A DNA stretch of 64,000 bases, from assembly GCF_004786095.1 (NCBI RefSeq), contig NZ_RHPJ01000004.1, forward strand, positions 1-64,000, read 5' to 3'. Both the position numbers and the translations under genes were made by a program. The DNA is from Serinibacter arcticus (GTDB taxonomy: Bacteria; Actinomycetota; Actinomycetes; Actinomycetales; Beutenbergiaceae). Of this stretch, positions 39,501-49,024 are shown piece by piece. The notes beneath the pieces were generated by a model that saw nothing but the letters and a program-made list of their open reading frames with translations, did not search any database and had not been told where the DNA came from. Position 1 is the first letter of the stretch, and every line of letters starts with the position of its first letter.

Positions 39501-40275
39501 GACGCCGACCAGCGCGGGCGGTCTCGGCTTCGGCCTGAAGTGGAACATGGGGTGGATGAACGACACCCTGCACTACCTCTCCGAGGACCCGATCAACCGC
39601 CGCTACCACCACGGCGAGCTCACGTTCTCCCTGGTGTACGCGTTCTCCGAGCAGTTCCTGCTCCCGCTGAGCCACGACGAGGTCGTGCACGGCAAGGGGT
39701 CGCTCTACGGCAAGATGCCCGGCGACCACCGCCAGAAGCTCGCCGGCGTGCGCGGTCTGCTGTCCTACCAGTGGTCGCACCCGGGCAAGCAGCTCATCTT
39801 CATGGGCCAGGAGTTCGCGCAGAGCGCGGAGTGGAACGAGGAGCGCGGCCTCGACTGGTGGCACATGGACGACGGCGGCCACCGCGGCGTCGCCGAGCTC
39901 GTGCGGCGGCTGAACGAGGTCTACCGCGACCACCCGGCGCTGTGGGCGGACGACTTCTCCCCGGCCGGGTACCAGTGGCTCGACGCGAACGACGGCGACC
40001 ACAACGTGCTCGCCTACCTGCGCACCGACGGTGACGACGTCGTCGTGGTGGTGCAGAGCTTCTCCGGCGAGACGCACGAGGGCTACCGCGTGGGGCTGCC
40101 GTTCGGCGGCCGGTGGACCGAGATCCTGAACACGGACGCCGAGCTGTACGGCGGCCACGGGGTCGGGAACCTCGGCGTCGTGGAGGCGGTCGAGGAGCCG
40201 TACCACGGCCGCTCGCACTCGGCCACGCTGCGCGTGCCCGCCCTCGGCGCGGTCTGGCTGACGCCGGAGCGCTGA
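36553..40275 (+). CDS. glgB: maltokinase-branching enzyme fusion (Mak-GlgB)
   Basis: One uninterrupted frame of 1240 residues joins two enzymes. Residues about 8-480 are maltokinase (start [13 protein letters not shown]; active site HGDYHLGQ at 351-358 and Asp370-Phe-Glu), making maltose 1-phosphate for GlgE. Residues about 507-1240 are glucan branching enzyme: GlgB N-domain, CBM48 (about 655-760) and GH13 barrel with Asp921 (LRVDAVASM), Glu974 ([10 protein letters not shown]) and Asp1042 ([11 protein letters not shown]). The linker (about 480-506) is acidic and disordered. The GTG at 36553 has GGAGG 7 nt upstream. An internal ATG at 38071 with GGAG 6 nt upstream could also give free GlgB of 734 residues. 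In relatives known to me the two are separate genes. Confidence 0.92.
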   Translation: MAEVHRTTMEPSRIELLTAWMPQQRWYAAKGSTPSLRIVGGYRLDDPAGEVGVHVAIVADDSGPAPVVYQVPLTYRGAEAPELAHALVGTTEHGVLGTRWVYDGAHDPVFAATFLDLLTSRAHAQSPSLSDTPEPRVAGHTPGDASHLRLSSHAVLSGEQSNTSLICSLVSDPTGTVMPPVMVKLFRVLAAGDNPDVVVAGTLSGAGSPYVPAVFGHVSGVWTDPSVAPDDSDDGDAPVLAGHLAFAQEFLPGVEDAWRVASRAAAAGEDFTGAARELGVATAGIHRGLAESLGTLPTGELEQERLVAGIRARASAAVAEVPALATHRDAVDAALTELAELRTWPPLQRVHGDYHLGQVLHAGDRWLAIDFEGEPLRPLAERTLPDLALRDVAGMLRSFDYAGGSAEQAGGDSARAWVAAAREAFLGGYSGAAGIDVEETHGPLLRALELDKALYEAVYEHRNRPDWLGIPLAALRRLLAPAEESARHHGSEDDLGSAPHPIDGADMPVSESRPPQPQPVDHAILGAIGRGEHPLPHDVLGAHVLDGVVTFRTRRPLAESVTYRVLQADGDVVDVPAEHELDGTWVAAVASETVPDYRIEVVYDGAASVVDDPYRFLPTLGDVDRHLLAEGRHERLWEVLGAHVRTFPSALGEVRGASFAVWAPNASAVRVIGDFNGWDGPSGSMRSLGSTGVWEIFVPDAGEGSRYKYEIRYADGSWHQKADPMARATEVPPSTASVVAHDSYDWEDGAWMTARAASDPHSGPMSIYELHLGSWKKDLTYVDAADQLVEYLTWLNFTHVELMPLAEHPFGGSWGYQVTSYYAPTSRFGSPDELRYLIDRLHQAGIGVLLDWVPAHFPKDSWALANFDGTPLYEHPDPRRGEQKDWGTHVFNFGRTEVRNFLVANAAYWLQEFHVDGLRVDAVASMLYLDYSREAGEWLPNVYGGRENLEAISLLQEANAVAYRVAPGSVMIAEESTSFPGVTTPTSAGGLGFGLKWNMGWMNDTLHYLSEDPINRRYHHGELTFSLVYAFSEQFLLPLSHDEVVHGKGSLYGKMPGDHRQKLAGVRGLLSYQWSHPGKQLIFMGQEFAQSAEWNEERGLDWWHMDDGGHRGVAELVRRLNEVYRDHPALWADDFSPAGYQWLDANDGDHNVLAYLRTDGDDVVVVVQSFSGETHEGYRVGLPFGGRWTEILNTDAELYGGHGVGNLGVVEAVEEPYHGRSHSATLRVPALGAVWLTPER

Positions 40276-40290
40276 CGGTCACGCGGGCGA

Positions 40291-40334
40291 ACGACGAACG
40301 CCCCGCCTCCTTCGGGAGGCGGGGCGTTCGTCGT
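40291..40334. terminator. strong bidirectional terminator hairpin
   Basis: A 20-bp perfect stem (40291-40310 with 40315-40334) closes on a TTCG tetraloop. It lies 15 nt past the glgB stop and 35 nt past the stop of the convergent CnoX-like gene, so it can end both transcripts. The arms are GC-rich with no long U-run. Confidence 0.9.
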
Positions 40335-40368
40335 ACGGTCCGTCGGTGCCGGCGTCGGTGCCGAACGG

Positions 40369-41322
40369 TCAGAACAGCGCGAGCGCCAGGTTGCGCCGCG
40401 CGGCGCGGATCTCGTCGGCCTGCGGGTCCACCAGCTCGAAGAGCTCCAGGAGTCGCTTGCGGGCCGCCTCGCGGTCGGCCTCCCGCGTCGCGCGGACCAC
40501 GGCCACGAGCCGGTCGAACGCCGCACCCACGCGTCCGGCCGCCATCTCGATGTCCGCGGCGTGCAGCTGCAGGTCGAGCGCGGTGGGACCCATCGCCTCG
40601 GCCTTCTCGAGGTCGGAGACCGGGTCCGTGACGCCGTCGAGCCGCTTCATGAGCGTGACCTGGCCCAGGCCGGCCTTGGCGTCCTTGTCGATCGGGTTCT
40701 CGTTCAGGACCTGCTGGTACGCGGCGGCCGCGGTGTCGTAGTCGCCCGCCTCGATCGCCTCGTAGGCCTTCGCGAACAGCGGCGGCAGCTCGGGCTCGGG
40801 CTCCGGCACGTCGGTCGGGTCCTGCTGGGCCGGGCCGGCACCGGCGACGACGCCGGTCACGCCGGCCTGCGCGGCCGCCGCGAGCACCTGGTCGAGCACC
40901 TGGTCGACCTGGTCGGGTGCCGGCGCGCCCTGGAACAGCGGGAGCGGCTGACCCTGGATCACGGCGACGGCGCACGGCACGCCCTCGATGCCGAACGCCT
41001 GCGCGATCTGCGGCTGGGTGTCGGCGTCGACGCGGGCCAGCACGAAGCGGCCCGCGTAGCGCACCGCGGCCGCCTCCAGCAGCGGCGTCATCTTCTCGCC
41101 GATCGCGGTCCGCGACGCGCCGATGGCGACGACGACGGGCACGGTCGCCGAGCTCTCGACGATGGTCTGGAAGGACTCGGTCGTCATGTCCACGATCAGG
41201 CCGTCGGGCGCCGACGCGCGCGTCGCCGCAGCGGCGGCCGCGGCCTTCTCCTGCGCCGGGGTCGGCTTCTGGAGCGAGGACAGGTCGATCGCACCGCGCG
41301 GGTCGAAGTGGGGCTGGGTCAC
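40369..41322 (-). CDS. thioredoxin-fold/TPR co-chaperone, CnoX (YbbN)-like
   Basis: A 317-residue cytosolic protein with a thioredoxin-like domain (about 45-150) and a C-terminal TPR-like helical part (about 175-317: AYEAIEAGDYDTAAAAYQQV). The thioredoxin CxxC site is absent: the expected place reads IGASRTAIGE, and the cis-Pro loop is GVPCAV. This matches YbbN/CnoX proteins, which hold oxidised or unfolded substrates for chaperones rather than acting as disulfide reductases. The GTG at 41322 has GAGAGG upstream. It follows a lipoprotein gene on the same strand by 45 nt. Confidence 0.85.
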   Translation of the reverse strand: MTQPHFDPRGAIDLSSLQKPTPAQEKAAAAAAATRASAPDGLIVDMTTESFQTIVESSATVPVVVAIGASRTAIGEKMTPLLEAAAVRYAGRFVLARVDADTQPQIAQAFGIEGVPCAVAVIQGQPLPLFQGAPAPDQVDQVLDQVLAAAAQAGVTGVVAGAGPAQQDPTDVPEPEPELPPLFAKAYEAIEAGDYDTAAAAYQQVLNENPIDKDAKAGLGQVTLMKRLDGVTDPVSDLEKAEAMGPTALDLQLHAADIEMAAGRVGAAFDRLVAVVRATREADREAARKRLLELFELVDPQADEIRAARRNLALALF

Positions 41323-41367
41323 GGCTGGGCCTCTCTCGGGGAACGACGGGACGGCGGGGGTGGCGTG

Positions 41368-42371
41368 CTACTCGGTGCGCGCGACGGACGCGAGCACGCG
41401 CTCCACGCCGAGGAACTGGAGCTGGGCGTCCGGGCTGCTGGCGGGCGGCACGTAGACGGTCACGAGGTGGCGGTAGGTGGCCGAGGCCGCAGCGTCGACC
41501 GGACCAGGCGCGTCCAGCACCGCCCAGGAGTCGGGCAGCGGGAGCGTGGAGCCCTCGACGGTCTTGCGCAGGGTCTGCGTGATCTCGACGGTGCCCATCA
41601 CCAGGGCCCCGCCGTCGGCCGTGGCGATGGCGAAGTCGGGCCCGGCGGAGGTGGCGCTGGTCGACAGCTCACCGGCGACCGCCACCCCCTGGCGCAGGCC
41701 GTCGACCTCGGCGTTCAGGAACGCGCGGTAGGGGTCGTCCGCGAACTCGCCCGCGAACTCGCTCGCGGGGTTGGCCATGACGTCGGCGAGGCGGGCCAGG
41801 GCGTCGGCGGGGGTCACCTTCAGCTCGGCCTGGTCGTCGGCGATCGGAGCGGAACCGATCTCCGCGGTGGCGAACGTCGGTGTCGGGACACCCGGCAGCA
41901 GTCGCGACCACGACACGAGCTGGTACTCGGCGCGCGGGTCCTCCTGCACGAGGCCGTAGTAGTGGCGCACGGTGCTGTCGGCGACCGGCTCCGACACCGC
42001 GAGCACCGAGCGCGGCCACGAGTCGGTGGCCGTCACGACCAGCACGTCCGAGTCGGTCGTGAGCGAGAGGGGCAGCTCGGCGCCGCCCGTGGCCGTCTGC
42101 AGCGCGTACTGCGTCTGCCGGAAGTCGATCGCGGGCGACGCGACGCGCGCGCGCATCTGCTCGACGTCGCCCGAGGTGTCGGCGGCGGAGACCTGCTCCT
42201 CGACCTGGTCGAGGATCTCCTGCGCCCGCTCCTCCGACACGGCCGGTGGGGCGAACTCGGGTGCGGGCTCCGGCGTGAACGTGGGTGCCGGCTCCTCGGC
42301 GCAGCCCGCGAGCAGCGCGGTGGCGGCGAGCAGCGCGGCGCCGAGGATCGGGCGACGACGTCGTGACGTGC

Positions 42372-42375
<4 letters not shown>
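41368..42375 (-). CDS. putative lipoprotein of unknown function
   Basis: A 335-residue secreted lipoprotein. The signal peptide (basic RRRR, then a hydrophobic stretch) ends in the lipobox LLAGC with Cys25 as the lipidated residue. A Pro/Glu-rich spacer follows, then a globular domain without a motif I recognise. The ATG at 42375 overlaps the stop of the upstream membrane-protein gene (ATGA), so the two are probably partners at the cell surface. Open sequence continues far upstream in this frame but is Arg-rich shadow of the neighbouring gene. Confidence 0.8.
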
Positions 42376-43577
<1,202 letters not shown>

Positions 43578-43757
43578 GGGTGCCACGTCCTTTCCGGACC
43601 TGCGCCGAGCAAGCACTGCTGGATGTCGGATGCGCACGCACCGGGGCGTGCGCGCGACCCAGGGTACCCGCGCCCCCTGGGCACCAGGCCTGTCGGGGGC
43701 GGCCGATAGGCTGGGGATCACGGTTCCTGCTCCCCACTCCTGCGAAGGACTCCTCCC

Positions 43758-45161
43758 ATGACTGACGAGCACGCCGACTTCCCCGTGGTCCTGCGCGGGT
43801 ACGACCGCGCCCAGGTGGACCAGCACGTGAGCGACCTCGCGCGGGCGCTGAACGAGGCCCGCCGCCAGGTCGAGGCGTCCGACGCCGAGTCGCTGCGACT
43901 CTCGGGCCAGCTCTCGGAGACGCAGCGCGCGCTGAGCGAGACGGAGGCGCCCACCTACGCCGGTCTGGGCTCGCGCATCGAGCAGCTCCTGCGCTCGGCG
44001 GAGGAGCAGAGCACCGACGTCGTGACGCAGGCCACCGGCAAGGCCTCCACCATCACGTCGCGCGCCGAGGGCGACGCCACGCAGCTGCTGGACCGCGCCG
44101 AGCGCGAGGCCGCCGACGTCCTGGCCGCCGCCCGCTCCGAGGCCGACCACCTCACCACCTCCGCCGCCGCCGAGTCGGAGTCCGTGCGCAGCGCCGCGGC
44201 GCTGACCGCCGGCGAGCTCGTCTCGTCCGCCGAGCGCGAGGCGCGCGGCATCCGCGGCGCCCTGGACACCGAGGTGGCCGAGCGCCGCGCCACCCTCGAG
44301 CGCGACCTGGCCGCCCGTGAGTCGCTCGTGCTCCGCGAGACGACCGAGCTCCGCGTCGCCGCCGAGGCCGAGGCCCGCGAGGTCGTCGCGACGGCGACCG
44401 CTGCGGCGCGCGTGCTGCGCACCGAGGCCGAGACGTACGCCCAGGTCACGCGCGACGGTGCCCGCGCCGAGGCCGACGACCTGCTGGCGCAGGCCCGTCG
44501 CGCCGCCGAGAGCGCGCTGACGCAGGCGCGTGACGAGGCCGACGTGCTCGTGGAGGTCACCGCGACCGCCAAGGCCGACGGCGACCTGGACATCGCCCGG
44601 CGCCGCGAGGCCGCCGAGGCGGAGAACGGCGCCATCCACGGCGCCGCGAAGGCCGCGGCGGACCAGCTGCTGGCCGACGCCGACGCCCGCGTGGCCGACG
44701 CCGAGCAGCGCGTGGTGGACGCGCTCGCCCGGGCCGAGGCCATCACGACGGCCTCGGAGGCGAGCGCTCGCACCACGCTGTCGACCGCCCGCGAGCAGGC
44801 GACCCGCATCGTCGAGGACGCCGACGACCAGGCCGACCGGACCACGGCCTCGGCCACCGAGGAGGCCGACCACCGCCTGAGCTCGGTGCGTTCGGAGGTT
44901 GCGGACCTCGAGCGCCAGCGCGAGGCCATCACGGCCTACCTCGACGAGCTGCGCGGTCTCCTCGGCTCGAGCACGGTGCCCGACGCCAGCCTCATCGCCA
45001 AGGCCGACGAGGCCGCCGCGGCGCTGGAGGAGGCGAAGGCCGAGGCCGGGAGCGACGAGACCGACCCCGACGAGTCCGACGAGGCCGACGACGACGAGTC
45101 CGACGCCGAGGTCACCGAGCACGCCGAGACCGACGAGTCCGTCACCTCCACGTCGCGCTGA
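43758..45161 (+). CDS. DivIVA-like long coiled-coil protein
   Basis: A 467-residue protein, almost entirely helical coiled coil rich in Ala, Glu, Arg and Asp (about 20-410), with a very acidic tail (about 415-460). The N-terminus FPVVLRGYDRAQVDQHVSDL resembles the membrane-targeting start of DivIVA-domain proteins. Long coiled coils of this kind (for example Scy-type proteins) organise polarity or cell shape in actinobacteria, but I cannot name an orthologue. AAGGA lies 10 nt before the ATG at 43758. It is divergent from the envelope-protein pair and is followed 1 nt after its stop by a small gene. Confidence 0.75.
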   Translation: MTDEHADFPVVLRGYDRAQVDQHVSDLARALNEARRQVEASDAESLRLSGQLSETQRALSETEAPTYAGLGSRIEQLLRSAEEQSTDVVTQATGKASTITSRAEGDATQLLDRAEREAADVLAAARSEADHLTTSAAAESESVRSAAALTAGELVSSAEREARGIRGALDTEVAERRATLERDLAARESLVLRETTELRVAAEAEAREVVATATAAARVLRTEAETYAQVTRDGARAEADDLLAQARRAAESALTQARDEADVLVEVTATAKADGDLDIARRREAAEAENGAIHGAAKAAADQLLADADARVADAEQRVVDALARAEAITTASEASARTTLSTAREQATRIVEDADDQADRTTASATEEADHRLSSVRSEVADLERQREAITAYLDELRGLLGSSTVPDASLIAKADEAAAALEEAKAEAGSDETDPDESDEADDDESDAEVTEHAETDESVTSTSR

Positions 45162-45162
45162 C

Positions 45163-45582
45163 GTGACCCCCGACGACGCCACCACCCCCTGGGCCCAGGG
45201 CCGCCGCGAGGCGGCCCTGGAGCTGGAGCGGCGGCTGAACGAGCGCAAGGCGGCGGAGTCCGCGAAGGCCCAGTCGATGATCGACGCCTTCCTCGCGACC
45301 GCCGGGACGTCCGCCACCGAGCCGGAGCCGCTCGCGGTCCAGGGCTACCGCGGCGGGCGCGCCCGTACGACGCTGCGCGGCTGGTACCTCAAGGCCGACC
45401 ACTCGGTCGCCCTCGGCACCGACGGCGGGTTCTACGTGCTGCGGGCGGACCTCAGCCTGCGCGAGCGGCTGCGCGGCTACACGCCCTCGCCCGTGCCCCC
45501 GCCGCTGATCGTGGGCGAGGGTGGCGGCGACGGCGAGACCATCGACATGTCGGCCGCCCTGGAGCGGCACCGCCGGAGCTGA
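45163..45582 (+). CDS. small protein of unknown function, coupled to the coiled-coil gene
   Basis: A 139-residue soluble protein beginning at a GTG one nucleotide after the upstream stop, so translation is probably coupled. Residues 1-45 are helical and charged (REAALELERRLNERKAAESA). The rest is a compact region with RTTLRGWYLKADHSVALGTDG and LRADLSLRERLRGYTPSPVP. I do not recognise the family, and there is no signal peptide or membrane helix. It likely works with the coiled-coil protein. Confidence 0.6.
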   Translation: MTPDDATTPWAQGRREAALELERRLNERKAAESAKAQSMIDAFLATAGTSATEPEPLAVQGYRGGRARTTLRGWYLKADHSVALGTDGGFYVLRADLSLRERLRGYTPSPVPPPLIVGEGGGDGETIDMSAALERHRRS

Positions 45583-45622
45583 CCGCTCGACCTCGCGGGC
45601 GGCCCGCCCGACGGCGACGAGG

Positions 45623-46414
45623 TCACACCAGGCAGCGCCGCCAGAAGGTGGCCAGCAGCTCCGCCGTCGTCGAGGGGTCCTCGGTGGCCGTCATGTGGCC
45701 CGCTAGCGGCACGACCACGAGCTCGACGTCCCCGCCTCCCGACCGGATCGCGCTCGCCATCGCCTCGGCGTCGGCCTGCGTGGCGATCTGGTCCTCGGCG
45801 CCCCGCACCACGAGGCCGGGCACCGCGAGCCGCTCGAGCACGTCGAAGCGGTCGGGACGCGCGGCCATGGCCCGCTGCGCCCAGGCGATACCGGCCGGCG
45901 GCGCGGCGGCGAGCCGCGCGCGGTGCTCCTCGACCACGTCGGGCTCGTGCTCGAGCGCGGTCTCGCCCAGCAGCGTCGTCAGCATGGGGGCGACGGCGTC
46001 GGCCCCCGCCTCGCCGAGCGCCGCCTCGGCCACCCGCAGCCGGTTGGCGCGCGCCTCGTCGGAGTCGGCCGAGGCCTTGGTGTCCAGGAGCGCCAGTCCA
46101 GCGATCCGACCCGGGTGCCGGTCGGCCACGGCCAGGGCGATGTAGCCGCCCATCGACAGCCCGACGAGCACCGCGCGGTCCACACCCAGCTCGTCCAGGG
46201 TCGCGACGACGGCGTCGGCCGCCAGCTCGAGGCCGGGTTCGCCGTCGGGCACCTCCGAGCGCCCGAACCCCGGGGCGTCGAGCGCGATCGAGGGCACGCC
46301 GTCGTCCACGAGGTCCTCGACGACCTCGTCCCACATGCTCCCGTCGAACGGGAACCCGTGCAGCAGCACGAGCGGGACGGGCGGGAGACCGTTCTCGACT
46401 GCGTCGGTCATCAT
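45623..46414 (-). CDS. alpha/beta-hydrolase
   Basis: A 263-residue alpha/beta-hydrolase fold protein. The oxyanion motif VLLHGFPFDGSMWD is near the start, the nucleophile Ser is in VGLSMGGYIAL (GxSxG), an acidic residue follows in VVRGAEDQIAT and the catalytic His in PLAGHMTATEDP. The family includes esterases, haloperoxidase-like enzymes and ring-cleavage hydrolases; the substrate is unknown. It starts at the ATG at 46414, overlapping the stop of another hydrolase gene. A second ATG lies at the next codon. Confidence 0.85.
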   Translation of the reverse strand: MMTDAVENGLPPVPLVLLHGFPFDGSMWDEVVEDLVDDGVPSIALDAPGFGRSEVPDGEPGLELAADAVVATLDELGVDRAVLVGLSMGGYIALAVADRHPGRIAGLALLDTKASADSDEARANRLRVAEAALGEAGADAVAPMLTTLLGETALEHEPDVVEEHRARLAAAPPAGIAWAQRAMAARPDRFDVLERLAVPGLVVRGAEDQIATQADAEAMASAIRSGGGDVELVVVPLAGHMTATEDPSTTAELLATFWRRCLV

Positions 46415-47163
46415 GATCCTTCGGTGGCGGTGGACGCGGTGGTGACGCTGCCGTCCCACTCGCGCGGGAGCGGCAGGGCGTCGGGATTCACGACGGCGAG
46501 GATCTGCTCGAGCACCCACGTCACGGCGGACTCCCCCACCCACAGGTGCTTCATCCCCTCGCCGGCGATCACCGTCGCCTGCGGAACACGCGCGAACCGC
46601 TCGCGCGCCTCGTCCGGGCGGAGGTAGTCGTCGAGCTCGGGCACCAGCACGATCAGGGGCTTGCCGAACGCCGCCCAGGCGTCCAGATCGGCGTCGGTGG
46701 CCCGGTGCAGCGGCGGGGAGAGCAGGATCGCGCCCTCGATGCTCGGGTCGGCGCCGTGCTTGAGCACGAGCTCGGTCCCGAACGACCAGCCCACCAGCCA
46801 GCGGTGCGGCAGGTCGTGGAACTCGCCGTGCTCCAGCAGCGCGGCGACGTCGAAGCGTTCGGCGTCGCCGCCGTCGAACTCCCCCTCGCTCGTGCCGCGG
46901 GGGGAGGACGTGCCGCGCGTGTTGAAGCGGACGACGGCGACGTCGGCCAGCGCGGGCAGGCGCCACGACGCCTTGCGGTAGACGTGGCTGTCCATGTAGC
47001 CGCCGTGCGTGGGCAGCGGGTGGAGCGTCAGCAGGGTGGCCACGGGCGTCGCGGTCGCGGGTCGCGCGACCTCGCCCACCAGGGTGAGGCCGTCAGCGGT
47101 GTGGAGCTCGATGTCCTCGCGCGCGGCGGGCAGGATGCTCAGGGGTCCGATCGTGGTGCTCAT
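46411..47163 (-). CDS. alpha/beta-hydrolase (dienelactone-hydrolase-like)
   Basis: A 250-residue alpha/beta-hydrolase. It has the LLTLHPLPTHGGYMDSHV loop near the start, the nucleophile Ser in LVGWSFGTELVLKHG (GxSxG), Asp in LVPELDDYLRPDEA and His in EGMKHLWVG. The spacing resembles small dienelactone-hydrolase or YcjY-like proteins found in actinobacteria. It is not closely similar to the overlapping hydrolase downstream, so this is not a recent duplication. Substrate unknown. Confidence 0.8.
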   Translation of the reverse strand: MSTTIGPLSILPAAREDIELHTADGLTLVGEVARPATATPVATLLTLHPLPTHGGYMDSHVYRKASWRLPALADVAVVRFNTRGTSSPRGTSEGEFDGGDAERFDVAALLEHGEFHDLPHRWLVGWSFGTELVLKHGADPSIEGAILLSPPLHRATDADLDAWAAFGKPLIVLVPELDDYLRPDEARERFARVPQATVIAGEGMKHLWVGESAVTWVLEQILAVVNPDALPLPREWDGSVTTASTATEGS

Positions 47164-47174
47164 CGCGCCCCAGC

Positions 47175-47921
47175 CTACGGCGCGCGCTCGAGGTCACGCA
47201 GGCCCACGGCGTCGGCGATCGTCGCGAGCTGGACGCGGGCGAAGACCTCGGGTTCACCAAGCGGGTCGCGACCGAGCTGCCCGAACACCTCGGAGCTCAC
47301 CGCGCCGAGCAGGGCGGTCCAACCCGCGATCACCTGGGCGACCGCGGCGGGCGCCACATCCTCGTCGAGGCCCCCCTCGACGTCGCCGCCGATCACACGC
47401 AGCTCCGCGGCGAGCGCCGTCGGCAGCGCCGGACCACCGCTCAGCGGTCCCACGACGGCGGCCACCTCGCCGCGCGCGAGCGCGGCGCTCAGGATCGCGC
47501 CCAGGCGGAGCACGACCCGGGTGCCCTCCGGCGTCGTCTCCTGGGGCGGTGCGCTGTACCCGGGGACCGGGGAGCCGTACAGCAGCGACCACGCCGCGGG
47601 GCGACGGATCGCCCAGGAGCGCAGGGCGTGACTGGCGGTGAGCCACTGCACCCGCCCCGGGGCGGCCTCACCACCCGGCAGGTCCGCGAGCGCCCGCTCG
47701 ACGTCGTCCGCCAGGTCCCGGTAGCCCTCCGTGATCAGCAGCGTGAGCAGGTCGTCGCGGCTGGGCACGTAGCGGTAGATCGCCGACGAGACGATGCCGA
47801 GCTCGCGCGCTATCGCGCGCAGGGACAGCGCCGCGGCCCCGTGCTGCTCGAGGTGCTCCCACGCGAGGCGGCGGATCTCGGCCAGGGTGCGGACGCGGGC
47901 GAGCTCGCGCGGTGTGCTCAT
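47175..47921 (-). CDS. TetR-family regulator with divergent target gene
   Basis: A 248-residue TetR regulator. The helix-turn-helix is at about 25-55 (LSLRAIARELGIVSSAIYRYV). The C-terminal ligand domain is of the WHG-type found in many actinobacterial TetR proteins. The ATG at 47921 starts the family sequence; open sequence upstream runs into the operator. It is divergent from an oxidoreductase gene at 48025. Two copies of GAGCASTGCTC between them are the likely binding sites, so it probably represses itself and that gene. Confidence 0.87.
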   Translation of the reverse strand: MSTPRELARVRTLAEIRRLAWEHLEQHGAAALSLRAIARELGIVSSAIYRYVPSRDDLLTLLITEGYRDLADDVERALADLPGGEAAPGRVQWLTASHALRSWAIRRPAAWSLLYGSPVPGYSAPPQETTPEGTRVVLRLGAILSAALARGEVAAVVGPLSGGPALPTALAAELRVIGGDVEGGLDEDVAPAAVAQVIAGWTALLGAVSSEVFGQLGRDPLGEPEVFARVQLATIADAVGLRDLERAP

Positions 47922-47936
47922 GGACCCATGATGCCC

Positions 47937-48006
47937 AATGTGAGCAGTGCTCTTGCGCACCGGCTCGCCGCGGGCCTATCTTCCACATGAGAGCACTGCT
48001 CACATT
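47937..48006. promoter_or_regulatory. paired operator and promoter, TetR/oxidoreductase intergenic region
   Basis: A perfect 17-bp inverted repeat (47937-47953 and 47990-48006) flanks the promoter zone. Each arm contains an 11-bp palindrome, GAGCA-G-TGCTC and GAGCA-C-TGCTC, centred 49 bp apart. For the rightward gene TTGCGC (47953-47958) and TATCTT (47977-47982) with an 18-nt spacer are candidate -35 and -10 boxes, so one site overlaps the -35 and the other the start point. This is a textbook layout for a TetR-controlled divergent pair. Confidence 0.75.
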
Positions 48007-48024
48007 CACGACAGGGAGACGCAC

Positions 48025-48999
48025 ATGTCCGCTTCGAGCACCCCCACCCCCGCACCCCGCACCACCCCCGATGCCGTCGTCATCGGCTACGGCCCCGTCG
48101 GCGCCGGACTCGTCGACCGGTTGCTCGAGTCGGGTGCGCGGGTCCGCGTCCTCACGCGGTCGGGCTCGGGGCCCGCGACCACCGAGCGCGTGCGGGCGGA
48201 CGTCCTCGATCCCGACTCCGTCGCGCGCGCCGTCGGTGACGCCCCCGTCATCCACATGGCCTTCCACGCCCCGGCCTACTCCGCGAAGGTGTGGGCAGAC
48301 ACGCTTCCTGGCATGGAGCGGAACGTGCTCGACCACGCGCGGCGCACGGGCGCCACCGTGGTGGCGCCCGAGAGCCTGTACGCGTTCGACGCCGACGGCG
48401 GCCCCATCACGGCCGCGACGCCGCTGCGGCCGCGCAGCCGCAAGGGTGAGGTCAGGAAGGCGCTGCTGGCGGCCAGGACGGCGTCGAGCGTCCGCATCGT
48501 CTCGGTGGTCGCGGGCGACTTCACCGGACCGCGCGTGCTGGCGGCGCACGCGGGAGACCGGCTGCTCGAACCGCTGCTGGCCGGCCGGACGCTGCGGCCC
48601 GTCGGGGATCCCGACCTGCCCCACGCCTTCACGCACGTCCCCGACCTCGCGCGGGCGATGATCGCGGCCTCCGCGCTGGCGGGTGCCGGTCACGAGGTCG
48701 TCATGGCGCCGAGCGCCGGGTCGATCACGATGCGGGACCTCGCCGGTGCGATGGCGACGGCGGCCGGCGTCGAGATGCCTCGCGTCGCGCCGATGAGCCC
48801 GGCTCTCCTGCACGCCCTGGGACTCGTGGTGCCGAGCCTGCGCGAGATCGCCGAAGTGGCCTACCAGTTCACCCAGCCCTTCGAGGTGGACGCGAGTGCG
48901 GGCGAGGCGCGCCTCGGCGTCGTCGCGACGCCGTGGCCGCAGGCGGCGCGGGAGACCGTGGCGTGGTGGCGCGATCGACGCGCCGTCCTCGCGTCCTAG
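48025..48999 (+). CDS. NAD(P)-binding oxidoreductase/epimerase-like protein
   Basis: A 324-residue Rossmann-fold protein of the NAD-dependent epimerase/NmrA-like group. The nucleotide site is VVIGYGPVGAGLVDRLLESG (GxGPxG), and it has the VIHMAFHAP and VVAPESLYAF stretches. A YxxxK pair is not evident where expected, so it may be a sensor or atypical reductase. The ATG at 48025 has AGGGAG 6 nt upstream. The divergent TetR gene and the operator pair suggest induction by a small molecule that this protein may modify. Confidence 0.75.
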   Translation: MSASSTPTPAPRTTPDAVVIGYGPVGAGLVDRLLESGARVRVLTRSGSGPATTERVRADVLDPDSVARAVGDAPVIHMAFHAPAYSAKVWADTLPGMERNVLDHARRTGATVVAPESLYAFDADGGPITAATPLRPRSRKGEVRKALLAARTASSVRIVSVVAGDFTGPRVLAAHAGDRLLEPLLAGRTLRPVGDPDLPHAFTHVPDLARAMIAASALAGAGHEVVMAPSAGSITMRDLAGAMATAAGVEMPRVAPMSPALLHALGLVVPSLREIAEVAYQFTQPFEVDASAGEARLGVVATPWPQAARETVAWWRDRRAVLAS

Positions 49000-49024
49000 C
49001 CGCAGCGCCCGCCAGAAGGGTCGC

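Noticed and set aside
32824-40275. Glucan operon as horizontally acquired
   Set aside because: Base composition and codon use look the same as in flanking genes, and no mobile element or tRNA borders the region.
45596-45610. Short GGGCG-GCC-CGCCC hairpin between the small coupled gene and the hydrolase
   Set aside because: The stem is only 5-6 bp in a very GC-rich gap, too weak to call a terminator although the place between convergent genes is right.
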